A DNA stretch of 64,000 nucleotides from CAZJBS01 sp964544475. GTDB taxonomy: Bacteria > CLD3 > SB21. The stretch's first letter is position 1; each line of letters starts with the position of its first letter. A program made the position numbers and the translations under genes. Below the pieces are notes generated by a model, which was given only the letters and a program-made list of their open reading frames with translations, searched no databases and was not told the DNA's origin. Where the stretch lies: assembly GCA_964544475.1 (NCBI GenBank), contig CAZJBS010000016.1:1-64000 (forward strand). Reading direction: 5' to 3'. Positions 45,870 to 55,588 of this stretch are shown here, one piece after another.

Positions 45870-47690
45870 ATGAACACGGCGAACAACATACGCCTACGGC
45901 TGGCAGGCGTCATTTGGCTGATGACTTGCACGGCCATTCCCGCCATTGCCCAGAACCGATCCGAAGGAGTTATGTTCCGGGATGCCGTCGGCGCCTTCCT
46001 GGCCGGTCGGTATGTGGAGGCACGCACCCACTTGGAGGGCCTCCTTGCGTCATATCCATCCGGATCGCTTCGAACAGCCGCATCCATCACACTCGCCAAG
46101 ACCCATTATCGGGCCGGTCATTTCCGACAAGCCCGGAAGACGGCCTCCGGTATCGTTGCGTCTGCGGCCTCCCGCCAGTATGTGGCAGAGGCTTCCCTGG
46201 TGGAAGCCCTCAGCCATATGGAACTCGGGCAGGTTGGGACGGCCTGGGCGCTTCTTGACAAACGGCACTCACCCAACCAATCCGCCCGTTCTGATTCCGT
46301 GATGATGGACATCGTGAGATCATCCCACGTTGGCGCTGTGTCCGAGTGGGTCCGTTCCGTGTCCGACGCGGAATGGCGCGATCAACTGGAGTTGCAGATG
46401 GCCGGACGGCTGGCGGGTTTGGGTCGCCTGCACGCGGCGCGCCGACGGCTGGAGTCCCTTGCCAGGAGCAAGAACAAGGCTGTGGGCAGAAAGGCCACTG
46501 AAACCCTGAAGGCCATGCGTTCGCGGGCGGAAGGTCACGTCCGGGTGGGCGTGATTACGTCATTGTCTGGCGCGAATTCCGAAACCGGCGATGCGATCCG
46601 CCAGGGATTGCGATTGGCCGTGTCCCGTCACAATGCCTCGAAGGAACCGAAAATCGAATTGGTGATCTACGACGATCAGTCGGATATCCTGTCGGCCATC
46701 GAAGCGGCCCGGGATATGATCGCCCTCGAAGATGTCAGTGTCATCATCGGACCTATAGAAAGCGACCTCATGGCGGCTGTTTCCGTCGTATGCGAACCTG
46801 CGCGTTTACCCGTTGTGTCGTGCACCGCCGCGCGACCCGGTTTGACCGATCTGGGAACCAACCTTTACCTGGCCAATCCCGACTTGCACACGCGAAGTTC
46901 GGCGCTCGCGGATCATGCCGTCCGCACGCTCAAAGGCCGGAAGTTTGCCATCCTCGCCCCATCCGACTATTATGGCGAAGCGGCCGTCCGGGGATTCAGC
47001 GAAACCGTGACCAGGTGGGGCGGGCGCATCGTTGCCGTCGAACGTTATTACGAAAACACACAGGACTTTCGCGCCCAAATGATCGCCCTGCGTCGAGCCG
47101 GATTTGTCGACAGCGTCCTGGACGGCCGTGTGGCTTCGCTCAACCGCAAACAGATTGACTCGGTCTATGCCATCTCGTTTCCTGCCGGCGTCGACCAGAA
47201 GGAGGAATTTGCGATACCCATGGACGAGTACGACGGTCTCTTCCTGCCGGTGTATTCGGAAGACATCAAGTATGTGGCGCCCCAGATTGCCTTCTATAAC
47301 CTGAAAACCCAACTCCTTGGCGGCGACCAGTGGTTTGATTTGACGGAACTCAAACTTCAGCAAAATTATGTGAACGGCGTTGTCTTCGTTTCGGAGTCTT
47401 TCGTCGATCCACTGGACAAACCCACTCAGGCCTTCCTGACGGACTTCAAAATCCAATTCGGTGAGGAAGCCAAGCCCGAAGCCATCTACGGGTACGATCT
47501 TATGCAATTGCTGCTGGATCGCATGACCGCGCAAAAAGCATTCACGGGTGATGAAATACTTCTGGAATTGTCAAAGGGCGTTGATTGGAAGGGCATCCAT
47601 AACCGGATTCTATGGCCGAAGTCGGTGCAGTCCAACCAGTCCGTTCATATTCTGAAATTCCTCGACGGTCATATCGTTCACGTTAAATAA
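45870..47690 (+). CDS. Periplasmic TPR plus type I ligand-binding protein (LivJ/LpoA-like)
   Basis: The 606-residue protein has a signal peptide (LRLAGVIWLMTCTAIPAIAQ). Residues about 30 to 205 form TPR-like helical repeats. Residues about 225 to 600 form a type I periplasmic-binding fold: VGVITSLSGANSETGDAIRQG, VIYDDQSD, VIIGPIESDLMAAV, KFAILAPSDYYGEAAVRGF. The combination resembles LpoA-type activators of penicillin-binding proteins and branched-chain amino-acid receptors. No ABC transporter genes are adjacent, which favours a sensor or activator role. The ATG at 45870 is preferred to a TTG four codons earlier. Confidence 0.85.
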   Translation: MNTANNIRLRLAGVIWLMTCTAIPAIAQNRSEGVMFRDAVGAFLAGRYVEARTHLEGLLASYPSGSLRTAASITLAKTHYRAGHFRQARKTASGIVASAASRQYVAEASLVEALSHMELGQVGTAWALLDKRHSPNQSARSDSVMMDIVRSSHVGAVSEWVRSVSDAEWRDQLELQMAGRLAGLGRLHAARRRLESLARSKNKAVGRKATETLKAMRSRAEGHVRVGVITSLSGANSETGDAIRQGLRLAVSRHNASKEPKIELVIYDDQSDILSAIEAARDMIALEDVSVIIGPIESDLMAAVSVVCEPARLPVVSCTAARPGLTDLGTNLYLANPDLHTRSSALADHAVRTLKGRKFAILAPSDYYGEAAVRGFSETVTRWGGRIVAVERYYENTQDFRAQMIALRRAGFVDSVLDGRVASLNRKQIDSVYAISFPAGVDQKEEFAIPMDEYDGLFLPVYSEDIKYVAPQIAFYNLKTQLLGGDQWFDLTELKLQQNYVNGVVFVSESFVDPLDKPTQAFLTDFKIQFGEEAKPEAIYGYDLMQLLLDRMTAQKAFTGDEILLELSKGVDWKGIHNRILWPKSVQSNQSVHILKFLDGHIVHVK

Positions 47691-47717
47691 GGATCAGGCA
47701 GGAGGGTGGCGTTTTCT

Positions 47718-50700
47718 ATGCGTGGCTTGATTTTGAGGTTTGGCATATGGGTTGTCTCTGCCGTAGCTGTATATGCCGGACCACCGGACAGTCTGACCAT
47801 TTCCGAAGTGATGTTCACACCCGCGTCCGGCAGCACGAATAGTGAGTTTGTGGAGTTGTACAATTACGGTTCAACGCCCATCGATCTGGCCGGCTGGCGT
47901 TTGCGTGATAATCTTGAAACGGACACCCTCCTGAGCTTCGGCGGCGGCACCATCCTACTGCCCGGGAGATTCGCGCTCATCGTCGAAAGTGATTACGATA
48001 CGATCGCGGGCATTTATCACGGTTTGATCCCGTCGCAGGCCCTGGTGGTGAGGGTCAACGACCATACGATCGGTAATGGTCTCGGCAATTCCGGCGATTC
48101 CATCCGGATCATCAATACCGTTGGCGATACCGTATCGCGATACGTCTACTCGACGACCAATCCCTCCGGCATCTCCGATGAAAAAATTGATTTGCTCGGA
48201 AGCCCATCGTCTGCGAACTGGGCCAACAGTCTTTCGCAACTCGGCACACCGGGTTTTCGCAACAGCGTCTCACCCGCCGAATACGATGTGAAAGTCACGA
48301 CACTCCGGTTCTTTCCGGCGGCACCGACGCTGCAGGACACTCTGTCTCTCCTGGCCACGATCGGAAATGCGGGCCTGGCTTCGATCTCGTCATTTGACAT
48401 CATGTTCTTCGAAGATCAGAACGGCAATCTTCTTTGGGATCCCGGTGAGTGGGTGGATTCCCTGTCCCACACAACGCCGCTGGCTTCCGGTGACAGTCTG
48501 GATGCCCGGATTGACTCGCCTCCGTTGAGCAGCGGCTGGCACCGGATGATTGCGGAGATCGTTCGGGTCATGCCTGTGGACGATCGTCCTGCCAATAACC
48601 GCCGCCTCGATTCGGTCCATGTTGGTACGGCCGTCATGACGGATTCCATCACGTTTTCAGAAGTGATGTTCGATCCCGCCGGGCCGGAATCGTCGGATGA
48701 ATTCATTGAACTTTTCAACTACGGATCGCAACCCGTGGATTTGCTCCATTGGACCGTCGGCGACACCGTCGGTTCGGATCAGATTGTCAACGCCGGCACG
48801 GGGACCATCCTTCTGCCGGGACAGTTTGGAATCTTGTTTGACAGCAACTATGACATACCCACGGGTTCTTATGCGCAGGTCATTCCGACAAACGCCGTGG
48901 TGTTGAAAATCGACGGGTCGACGTTTGGTGGCAGTTCCAGCGGGCTGACGAATAGCGTGGCCCGGCCGCTGTTCTTGATATCGACCGGCGGCGATACGGT
49001 TTCGGCCTACCGTTACTCAACTGGTAATGCGGAAAACCGATCGGACGAGAAGATCGATCTGAGGGGCGACAATACGGCATTGAATTGGGGAAACGGCACA
49101 ACCAGCGGCGGGACGCCCGGCTATATCAATTCGATCAGCCCGGTCGACTACGATGCCGCCATCGACAGCGACGGCGTTCACGTCATTCCTCTGATTCCCG
49201 AAAGAGGCCAGCCGTTTGTGGCGACGTTGACCGTCTACAATCGCGGTATGCTGCCTCCTTCGTCATCCATCACGGTCTTTTTCTATGAAGATATTGATTT
49301 GGACTTCGCGCCATCGCCGGAGGAATTGATCGATTCGAGTATCGTTTCAGGATTGGTCGATTCCACCGTCGTGATTTTCGAACGCCCGCCGCGCCCGGAT
49401 GACACTTCGATGGTTCGTTTGTTGTTCGTGATCATGTTTTCGGAGGACGAACGACCGTTCAACAACATGACGGCGAAGACCGTTTTCATCGGAACCCCGC
49501 GTCAAAGCGTCGTCATCAATGAAATTCTGTATTCACCGTCGTCCGGACAACCGGAATTTGTCGAAATTTTCAATCGTTCCGGAGACGTGCAGAATTTGAA
49601 AAATTGGACCATCGGCGACGAATCGACCTTTAAATCCGTGACCAGCGCAAACCATTTCATGGCATCCGGGACGTTCCGGGTATTGACCGGTGACTCGGCG
49701 GCTTTTTCAAAGCTGTCGGCACCCGACAGTGTGATCATCGTGGTCAATGCCATGCCGGCATTCAACAATGACGACGATGACGTCGTGCTGCACGACAACG
49801 TCGGGGCCACACTGGATTCGGTTCATTACTTCAGTTCATGGGGTGGAAGAACCGGCGTGAGTCTGGAGCGAGTGTCGTATGACGGGTCCTCTCAGAACCC
49901 GGGCAATTGGGCCTCTTCCGTCGCCGCTGGCGGGAGCACGCCCGGTCTTGTCAATAGTGTCATCACGATACAACCCGAACCGGTCCGCAGTTTGGTCATT
50001 AATGAAATCATGTACAGTCCGTTTTCCGGTGAGGACGAGTACATCGAGCTTTTCAATCCTTCACATCGGGCCATTGATCTCAGCGGGTGGAGTCTCCAGG
50101 TCGGCTCATCGAAATCGTACCTGTCTGTTGCCACGCTGATGGTACCGCCCGGCGGCTTTCGCGTGGTCGCGGATTCACGCGATATCGGCGAGCGATTTGC
50201 CCTGGCCGATTCGTTGTGGATAGAACCGGTCGATGCAATGCCTGCGTTGTCCAATGAGGGCATGACCGTGGTCTTGCGCGATCCGGTCGGGACGGCCATC
50301 GACAGTCTGTCATATGCCCCCTCGTGGGGCGGCGGCGCCGGCGTCGCGCTCGAACGAAAACGTTCCTCCGACATCGCAGCCGTTCATACAAATTGGGCGT
50401 CGTGTGTGTTCGAAGAAGGCGGCACGCCGGGCGCCATCAATAGTGTCGTGGCCGGGGTGCTGCCTCGCAAGATCAAAGTCACCGCCAATCCGAATCCGCT
50501 CTTCGTGGATCAGGGAGACGTCACCATCATTTCCGTTGATCTTCCGGTCACGACGGCGAAGATGACGGTACGTATTTACGATAACCAGGGACGCCAGATC
50601 GCAACATTATTGAATAACGCTCCGACCGGCGCGCATCGCGAAATACCTTGGGACGGAAAAGACCGGAGTGGCCGAACGGTGAGGATGGGTATCTACGTGA

Positions 50701-50780
50701 TCTTCGTGGAGGCCATCGAAGAAATATCCGGATTCGCGAGAAACGCCAAAGCCACCGTCGTGGTCGGCAGAAAGTTGTAA
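47718..50780 (+). CDS. Secreted protein with four lamin-tail domains and FlgD-like Ig end
   Basis: The 1020-residue protein has a signal peptide (LILRFGIWVVSAVAVYA). Four lamin-tail (LTD) domains are recognisable by their openings: LTISEVMFTPASGSTNSEFVE, ITFSEVMFDPAGPESSDEF, VVINEILYSPSSGQPEFVE and LVINEIMYSPFSGEDEYIE. The first two are each followed by a CARDB-like domain (LLATIGNAGLASISSF; VATLTVYNRGMLPPSSS). The end (KVTANPNPLFVD to WDGKDRSGRTVRMGIYVIFV) is a FlgD-type Ig fold common at the C-terminus of exported FCB proteins. AGGAGG lies upstream; the ATG is chosen because the earlier GTG overlaps this site. It follows the ligand-binding gene by 27 nt. Confidence 0.88.
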   Translation: MRGLILRFGIWVVSAVAVYAGPPDSLTISEVMFTPASGSTNSEFVELYNYGSTPIDLAGWRLRDNLETDTLLSFGGGTILLPGRFALIVESDYDTIAGIYHGLIPSQALVVRVNDHTIGNGLGNSGDSIRIINTVGDTVSRYVYSTTNPSGISDEKIDLLGSPSSANWANSLSQLGTPGFRNSVSPAEYDVKVTTLRFFPAAPTLQDTLSLLATIGNAGLASISSFDIMFFEDQNGNLLWDPGEWVDSLSHTTPLASGDSLDARIDSPPLSSGWHRMIAEIVRVMPVDDRPANNRRLDSVHVGTAVMTDSITFSEVMFDPAGPESSDEFIELFNYGSQPVDLLHWTVGDTVGSDQIVNAGTGTILLPGQFGILFDSNYDIPTGSYAQVIPTNAVVLKIDGSTFGGSSSGLTNSVARPLFLISTGGDTVSAYRYSTGNAENRSDEKIDLRGDNTALNWGNGTTSGGTPGYINSISPVDYDAAIDSDGVHVIPLIPERGQPFVATLTVYNRGMLPPSSSITVFFYEDIDLDFAPSPEELIDSSIVSGLVDSTVVIFERPPRPDDTSMVRLLFVIMFSEDERPFNNMTAKTVFIGTPRQSVVINEILYSPSSGQPEFVEIFNRSGDVQNLKNWTIGDESTFKSVTSANHFMASGTFRVLTGDSAAFSKLSAPDSVIIVVNAMPAFNNDDDDVVLHDNVGATLDSVHYFSSWGGRTGVSLERVSYDGSSQNPGNWASSVAAGGSTPGLVNSVITIQPEPVRSLVINEIMYSPFSGEDEYIELFNPSHRAIDLSGWSLQVGSSKSYLSVATLMVPPGGFRVVADSRDIGERFALADSLWIEPVDAMPALSNEGMTVVLRDPVGTAIDSLSYAPSWGGGAGVALERKRSSDIAAVHTNWASCVFEEGGTPGAINSVVAGVLPRKIKVTANPNPLFVDQGDVTIISVDLPVTTAKMTVRIYDNQGRQIATLLNNAPTGAHREIPWDGKDRSGRTVRMGIYVIFVEAIEEISGFARNAKATVVVGRKL

Positions 50781-50949
50781 CAAGGGTTCCCGGGCTCGCC
50801 GGAAATCGGCCAAGCGTGCCGCGTCGAAATCCCAACAGCCGCTTATTTCAATCCTCCACATCTTCCAGACGGCAAATGAATCCCCATCCCCCGCCGAGTT
50901 CGCTCACGGCCAGCACGCTGATTTGTAATCGGAAGGTGTGGGGAGAGCC

Positions 50950-52056
50950 TCAGGCTTTGCCCAGAGTCAGTTTGACCTTGAACTTCTTCTTGTCGCGGAC
51001 GATTTCCATGTCAACCACATCGCCCACGCGCAGGTCGTCGCCCAGGATGACTTTCTTGAAATCATATTCATTATTGACGTCTTTGCCGTTCATTTTCAGT
51101 ACGACATCGCTGACTTTCAATCCCGCCCTGTCGGCCGGGCCTTTGGCTTCGACATCGGAAATCACAATACCCAGCACTTCGCCGAGGCCCAGATATTGGG
51201 CGATCATGCGGTCCACCGATTGGTATTTGAATCCCATCGTAAACGAACGGTCCACCGCCCCTTTGTTTTTCAGATCGGGAAGAATCTTGGCGATCCGGCT
51301 GATCGGAATGGCAAACCCGATGCCGATATTGGTTTTCCCACTGCCACTGCCGCTGTAAATGAATGTGTTGATCCCGATGACTTCCCCCAGCGAATTGACG
51401 AGCGGTCCTCCGGAATTTCCGCCGTTGATGGCCGCGTCCGTCTGGATCATGTTTTGATAAACGTGCTGGCCCTCCACCATGCCGAAATCGCGACGGGTAG
51501 CGCTGATCACACCGACGGTGACCGTGGGTTGATTATTGATGTCGAAAAGACCGAATGGATTCCCCAACGCGATGGTCCATTCGCCGATAATCAGATCGTC
51601 GGAGTCTCCGAAGGGGATGGGCGTGACTTTTTTGGTCGGATTGATTTTCAGCAACGCGATGTCGGTTGTCCGGTCGAGACCCACTATCTGCGCCGGATAC
51701 TTGGTTCCGTCGTTAAGCGTGACAAGGATTTCGACCGCGCCGTCGACCACGTGCTCATTGGTCAGAATATACCCGTCTTCGGAAATGATAAAACCCGATC
51801 CGAGGCCCTTGACCTTGTCATAATATTTTTGCTTCGGGAAAAACTGACTGAAAAACTCGTCCTGGAAAAATGGATTGGAGTACGTGTATTCCTGAATGGC
51901 CACCACGTTGATACCGACCACGGCGGGAATGACTTTTTTGATGGCCCGGGTGAGGGCGTTGTGCCGGGATCCATTGATGTCATCCTGCGCACGCAGAGAA
52001 ACGGTCAGACTCAGGAAAGCCAGCCAACCGAGGATCGTTTTTCGGATCGTCGCCAT
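50950..52056 (-). CDS. HtrA/Deg serine protease with one PDZ domain
   Basis: A second Deg protease, 368 residues. It has a signal peptide or anchor (TILGWLAFLSLTVSLRA), a trypsin-like domain with His in ILTNEHVVDGA, Asp in DRTTDIALLKI and Ser in NGGNSGGPLVN, and one PDZ domain (about residues 275-360, VLGIVISDVEAKGPADRAGL), as in DegS. It lacks the second PDZ of the protease at 12660. The ATG at 52056 has a perfect AAAGGAG; one eight codons upstream also has AAAGGA. It lies 46 nt behind the transaldolase gene. Confidence 0.93.
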   Translation of the reverse strand: MATIRKTILGWLAFLSLTVSLRAQDDINGSRHNALTRAIKKVIPAVVGINVVAIQEYTYSNPFFQDEFFSQFFPKQKYYDKVKGLGSGFIISEDGYILTNEHVVDGAVEILVTLNDGTKYPAQIVGLDRTTDIALLKINPTKKVTPIPFGDSDDLIIGEWTIALGNPFGLFDINNQPTVTVGVISATRRDFGMVEGQHVYQNMIQTDAAINGGNSGGPLVNSLGEVIGINTFIYSGSGSGKTNIGIGFAIPISRIAKILPDLKNKGAVDRSFTMGFKYQSVDRMIAQYLGLGEVLGIVISDVEAKGPADRAGLKVSDVVLKMNGKDVNNEYDFKKVILGDDLRVGDVVDMEIVRDKKKFKVKLTLGKA

Positions 52057-52102
52057 CAAAACTCCTTTCACGATACTCATTCCTTTCTTCTCTGAAGAGA
52101 AC

Positions 52103-52750
52103 TCAGCCGTTCAATTTCCTCCAGTCATCGAGAAATTTCTTCAAACCGATATCGGTCAGCGGATGCTGGATCAGCTGTTCGATGACTTTGAAAGGCATCG
52201 TGCAGACATGAGCGCCGATCTGGCAGGCTTCGACCACGTGCATCGGATGGCGCACGCTGGCCACGAGCACCTGGGTTTTGTAGTCGTAGTGGCGGTACAT
52301 CGTGCAAATTTCGTCGATCAGTTGCATCCCGTTCGTGGAGATGTCGTCGAGACGACCGACGAAAGGGCTGACGAACGTGGCGCCCGCTTTGGCGGCGAGC
52401 AGGGCCTGGTTCGGAGAAAAACACAGCGTGACATTGACTTTGATGCCCTCCGACGTGAAGCGTTTGCACGCCTGCAGGCCGGACTTGATCAACGGCACTT
52501 TGATCGTGATGTTCTTGTGAATCTTGGCCAGTTCATAGCCTTCCTTTAGAATACCATCGAGGTCGGTACTAACCACTTCGGCAGAAATCGGGCCATCGAC
52601 GATCTTGCAGATTTCGACCAGCAGTTCCTTGAAATTGATTTTCTTTTCTTTGGCAACCAGGGACGGGTTGGTCGTGACGCCATCCAGAACGCCGAGAGTC
52701 GCGGCTTCGCGTATTTCGTCCAGGTTGGCCGTATCGATGAAAAATTTCAT
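52103..52750 (-). CDS. tal: Transaldolase, small FSA/TalC type
   Basis: A 215-residue TIM-barrel aldolase of the short transaldolase/fructose-6-phosphate aldolase subfamily. It begins MKFFIDTANLDEIREA and has GVTTNPSLVAKE, the Schiff-base lysine in NITIKVPLI, VTLCFSPNQALLAAKAGATF and SPFVGRLDDI. The reaction moves a dihydroxyacetone unit between sugar phosphates in the pentose phosphate pathway; transaldolase and aldolase activity cannot be separated by eye. AAGGAG lies before the ATG. The promoter candidate at 52782-52810 may also serve the downstream HtrA gene. Confidence 0.95.
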   Translation of the reverse strand: MKFFIDTANLDEIREAATLGVLDGVTTNPSLVAKEKKINFKELLVEICKIVDGPISAEVVSTDLDGILKEGYELAKIHKNITIKVPLIKSGLQACKRFTSEGIKVNVTLCFSPNQALLAAKAGATFVSPFVGRLDDISTNGMQLIDEICTMYRHYDYKTQVLVASVRHPMHVVEACQIGAHVCTMPFKVIEQLIQHPLTDIGLKKFLDDWRKLNG

Positions 52751-52781
52751 TGGATTCTCCTTATTGGGTTTGAATGCGGTC

Positions 52782-52810
52782 AAGATAGGCGAAAGTGTAA
52801 TCGAATGCAA
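52782..52810 (-). promoter_or_regulatory. Promoter candidate for the transaldolase gene
   Basis: Minus strand TTGCAT (52805-52810), 17 nt, TATCTT (52782-52787), 31 nt before the start codon. Confidence 0.6.
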
Positions 52811-52834
52811 GAACGGCGCGATCTCCCTGCCCGG

Positions 52835-53425
52835 TCAGGGCGACGTCGGCCGGGACGCCATGACTCTCTCGATGCGTCGATCCGGCACCAGCCACATCAC
52901 CGCAACAGCCACGTACAGCAGATAGGCCAAAACAGTGTACCAGAATGCGAAACCGATGGCCGCGGCATACAGCAGAAGAGACATCTTGCCTTTGATATCG
53001 TTGCCGATGGCCCGGGCCAGGGCGCTGTCAAAACCATGATGGGCGATCAACGTACGGACAAGGACATAATAAGCGACGGCGGCCAAAAACAAAACGATGC
53101 CGTACAAGGCGGAAGGCAGCGCCGCCAATTCATTTTCACCCATCCACCCCGTGACAAACGGTACCAAGGAAAGCCAGAACAGCAAGAATACATTGGCCCA
53201 CAGGATGGGCCCATTGACCTGAGTGACCGCCTGCATCAGGTGGTGGTGGTTATTCCAATAAATGGCGACGAAAATGAAACTCAGGACATAGCTTAAGAAC
53301 GACGGCAAAAGCGGCCATAGCGCTTCCCAATCCGTGCCGTGGGGGACTTTGAGTTCGAGCACCATAATGGTGATGATGATCGCGATGACACCGTCACTGA
53401 AGGCCTCCAAGCGTCCTTTGGTCAT
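52835..53425 (-). CDS. TMEM175 (DUF1211) family potassium channel-like protein
   Basis: A 196-residue six-helix membrane protein. The first helix carries the hallmark RLEAFSDGVIAIIITIMVLEL, the FSD motif that lines the pore of TMEM175 channels, followed by the typical LSYVLSFIFVAIYWNNHHHL. Prokaryotic members act as tetrameric K+ channels; selectivity in this protein is untested. The ATG at 53425 follows GGAGA and starts MTKGRLEAF; a longer frame start lacks homology. No clear operon partner. Confidence 0.92.
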   Translation of the reverse strand: MTKGRLEAFSDGVIAIIITIMVLELKVPHGTDWEALWPLLPSFLSYVLSFIFVAIYWNNHHHLMQAVTQVNGPILWANVFLLFWLSLVPFVTGWMGENELAALPSALYGIVLFLAAVAYYVLVRTLIAHHGFDSALARAIGNDIKGKMSLLLYAAAIGFAFWYTVLAYLLYVAVAVMWLVPDRRIERVMASRPTSP

Positions 53426-53512
53426 GGGAATCTCCGTTGAGTCGGTTGTTTCAAAGTGTAAATGGCGGAAAACGACGGGCGGGTTACGTGGATGGCGTGT
53501 GCACATGGCCCG

Positions 53513-54055
53513 CTAACGGGATCGTCGAGGATCTTTCATGGCTTCGGACAGAAGCCGGTAATTGATCTGTCCGCCGTTGGATTTCAAATGCTCCACGATC
53601 GCGACGGCCCGGAAAAGGCGTTTTTCAGAACTCTTGACGGCATTGATGATGTAGAGCAGCGTACGTTGTTTACCGATGACCAGCGCGTCAAACCGTTTCC
53701 TGCCTTCGCGGTCATTCCGGAAGACGGCGAGCAACTCCTCCGGCACGGCATGGCCATACCTGCTTTCGTCTTTACGCAATGCCACGCGTACCCGGTCGCC
53801 AAAATCGAGTTCAAGATGCTTTCGCAACTTCTGATTGACCGTGACGAGGTAGAGGTTCTTTCCGCGATGCAGCAACGCGCATTGAAATTCGTCGGACCCG
53901 TTGATGGAGCAGATCACGCGTTTGTTCGTTCCACGGATAAGGTCCAAGGCCATCCGAACGGGCACACGGACATGACACGACCACAGACGATTTTTGGATT
54001 CCTCCAGTGTCGAGACAAATCGCGACGGCGTTTCTTTGGTCTTCTTATCAGGCAT
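53513..54055 (-). CDS. YdeI/OmdA-like protein with DUF1905 domain
   Basis: The 180-residue soluble protein has a DUF1905-type beta-barrel N-terminal half (VPVRMALDLIRGTNKRVICSI, KLRKHLELDFGDRVRVAL) and a helical bacteriocin-protection/YdeI-like C-terminal half (RTLLYIINAVKSSEKRLFRAVAIVEHL). Some relatives protect against envelope stress or bacteriocins, but the mechanism is not known. The usual glycine-rich ligand loop of the family was not clearly seen. Confidence 0.7.
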   Translation of the reverse strand: MPDKKTKETPSRFVSTLEESKNRLWSCHVRVPVRMALDLIRGTNKRVICSINGSDEFQCALLHRGKNLYLVTVNQKLRKHLELDFGDRVRVALRKDESRYGHAVPEELLAVFRNDREGRKRFDALVIGKQRTLLYIINAVKSSEKRLFRAVAIVEHLKSNGGQINYRLLSEAMKDPRRSR

Positions 54056-54115
54056 ACGTCGCCATTCCCGGAAAGCGGGTCATAAGCAGTCGTTCGGAAA
54101 TTTTCGAAATGAATT

Positions 54116-54301
54116 TTATACGGTCTTCAGTTTTCGCAAGACCCGCATCCGTGACCGTTTTTCGATCTCGGCTTTCACCTTGTCGGGAATGGGACGGCAC
54201 GCGCAATGTTTGGCGTGCTCGACATGCCATTGGATGCGCTGTTCAAGCGTTGCGTGCGCCGGCATGCGATGGGTGCGATGCCATTCGGCATTGAGTTTCA
54301 T
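54116..54301 (-). CDS. Small conserved protein with CxC motif (61 aa)
   Basis: Starting MKLNAEWHRTHRMPAHATL after GAGGAGA, the protein continues EQRIQWHVEHAKHCACRPIP and ends in a basic stretch. The His-rich and HCAC pattern could bind a metal. I recall similar short hypothetical proteins in many bacteria, but no function. It sits between the YdeI-like gene and the efflux operon. Confidence 0.75.
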   Translation of the reverse strand: MKLNAEWHRTHRMPAHATLEQRIQWHVEHAKHCACRPIPDKVKAEIEKRSRMRVLRKLKTV

Positions 54302-54370
54302 GAGATCTCCTCGATTTCCATAGGTAGTATCCAACGATTAGGAATGAGCGCTGCGCTTCAAAATGCCCGG

Positions 54371-55582
54371 TTATTCGTATCGCAAAGCCTCGATCGGATT
54401 GAGCGAGGATGCCTTACGGGCCGGATAATACCCGAAGAACACGCCCACAGCGGCTGAAAATCCCATGGACACCATGACCGACGTACCGGTAATGCTGACG
54501 CTCCACTTCGTGAAAACTTCAACCAGCAGGCCGGTTGCCACGCCAAAGAGCATGCCGATAATGCCGCCGGTGAGACTTAGCACCATCGCTTCAATCAGAA
54601 ACTGACGCAGAATGTCCTTTTCGCGGGCGCCGATGGCCATGCGAATGCCGATTTCCCGGGTTCGCTCGGTCACCGACACCAGCATGATATTCATGATGCC
54701 GATCCCGCCCACGAGCAACGAAATCGAAGCGACGATCAACATAAGCAGGGACACGGTTTGGGAAATGGTCTTGGCAATCTCGTTGACCTGCTCCTGGGTG
54801 CGTACGCTGAAATCGTCGTCGCCCCATTGCGGAATCCGGTGGGCCACGCGGAGAATGTCCTTGATCTGGCGAATGGCTTCCGGCATGTCTTCGCGCGTTC
54901 GAATCGAAACGTAAATGTAATCGAGTTCTTTCTTGGCGGTCAGGCGTTTTTGAAACGTCGTGTAGGGTATGATGATCATATCGTCCTGATCCTGGCCGGA
55001 CGCCAGTTGGCCTTTGGGCTCGAGTACGCCGGCGACCCGGAACGGGATATTCTGGATACGCACGATCTCCCCGGTCGGGTCGGTGTCGCCGAAAAGGTTG
55101 GTGGCCACGGTCAGGCCCAGGACGCAGACTTTGTTGCCGGATCGGTAGTCCTGATCGGAGAACATCGCGCCGAACTGGAAAGCCCAGTTTCGAATCGTCG
55201 TGAAACTCGGGTTGACGCCAAAAATCTGACTGCCCCAGTTTCGTTCGCTGGCCACGACATTGGTGACGAGCCGCACGGCCGGCGTCTGGGCAATCACCAG
55301 ATCGCACTGTTTGATGATCGATTCGCCGTCTTCCGGTTGCAGGGACGTCGTGGACCGGGTGCGGATACCGCCTGCCGTGACACCGCCGGGACGGATCGTG
55401 ATCACATTGGTGCCAAACGCCGCCGTCTGGTTGTCGATCTCCTGTTGCGCGCCCGCGCCAACGCCGTCCATGGCAATAATCGACCCGACGCCGATTACGA
55501 TGCCAAGCATGGTCAGCGCGGACCGCAATTTGTTGCGGCGAAGGGCGTTGAATGCGATCTTGATGATGTTGCCAAAATTCAT
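54371..55582 (-). CDS. MacB-type ABC transporter permease
   Basis: The 403-residue protein has the MacB/FtsX layout: one N-terminal helix (LRSALTMLGIVIGVGSIIAM), a large periplasmic domain (residues about 45 to 275) and three C-terminal helices starting with LLMLIVASISLLVGGIGIMN and VTERTREIGIRMAIGA. In E. coli MacB the ATPase and permease are one chain; here they are separate genes. It works with the ATPase at 55589, the adaptor at 56382 and the TolC-type channel at 57560. Confidence 0.94.
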   Translation of the reverse strand: MNFGNIIKIAFNALRRNKLRSALTMLGIVIGVGSIIAMDGVGAGAQQEIDNQTAAFGTNVITIRPGGVTAGGIRTRSTTSLQPEDGESIIKQCDLVIAQTPAVRLVTNVVASERNWGSQIFGVNPSFTTIRNWAFQFGAMFSDQDYRSGNKVCVLGLTVATNLFGDTDPTGEIVRIQNIPFRVAGVLEPKGQLASGQDQDDMIIIPYTTFQKRLTAKKELDYIYVSIRTREDMPEAIRQIKDILRVAHRIPQWGDDDFSVRTQEQVNEIAKTISQTVSLLMLIVASISLLVGGIGIMNIMLVSVTERTREIGIRMAIGAREKDILRQFLIEAMVLSLTGGIIGMLFGVATGLLVEVFTKWSVSITGTSVMVSMGFSAAVGVFFGYYPARKASSLNPIEALRYE

Positions 55583-55588
55583 ACGAAC

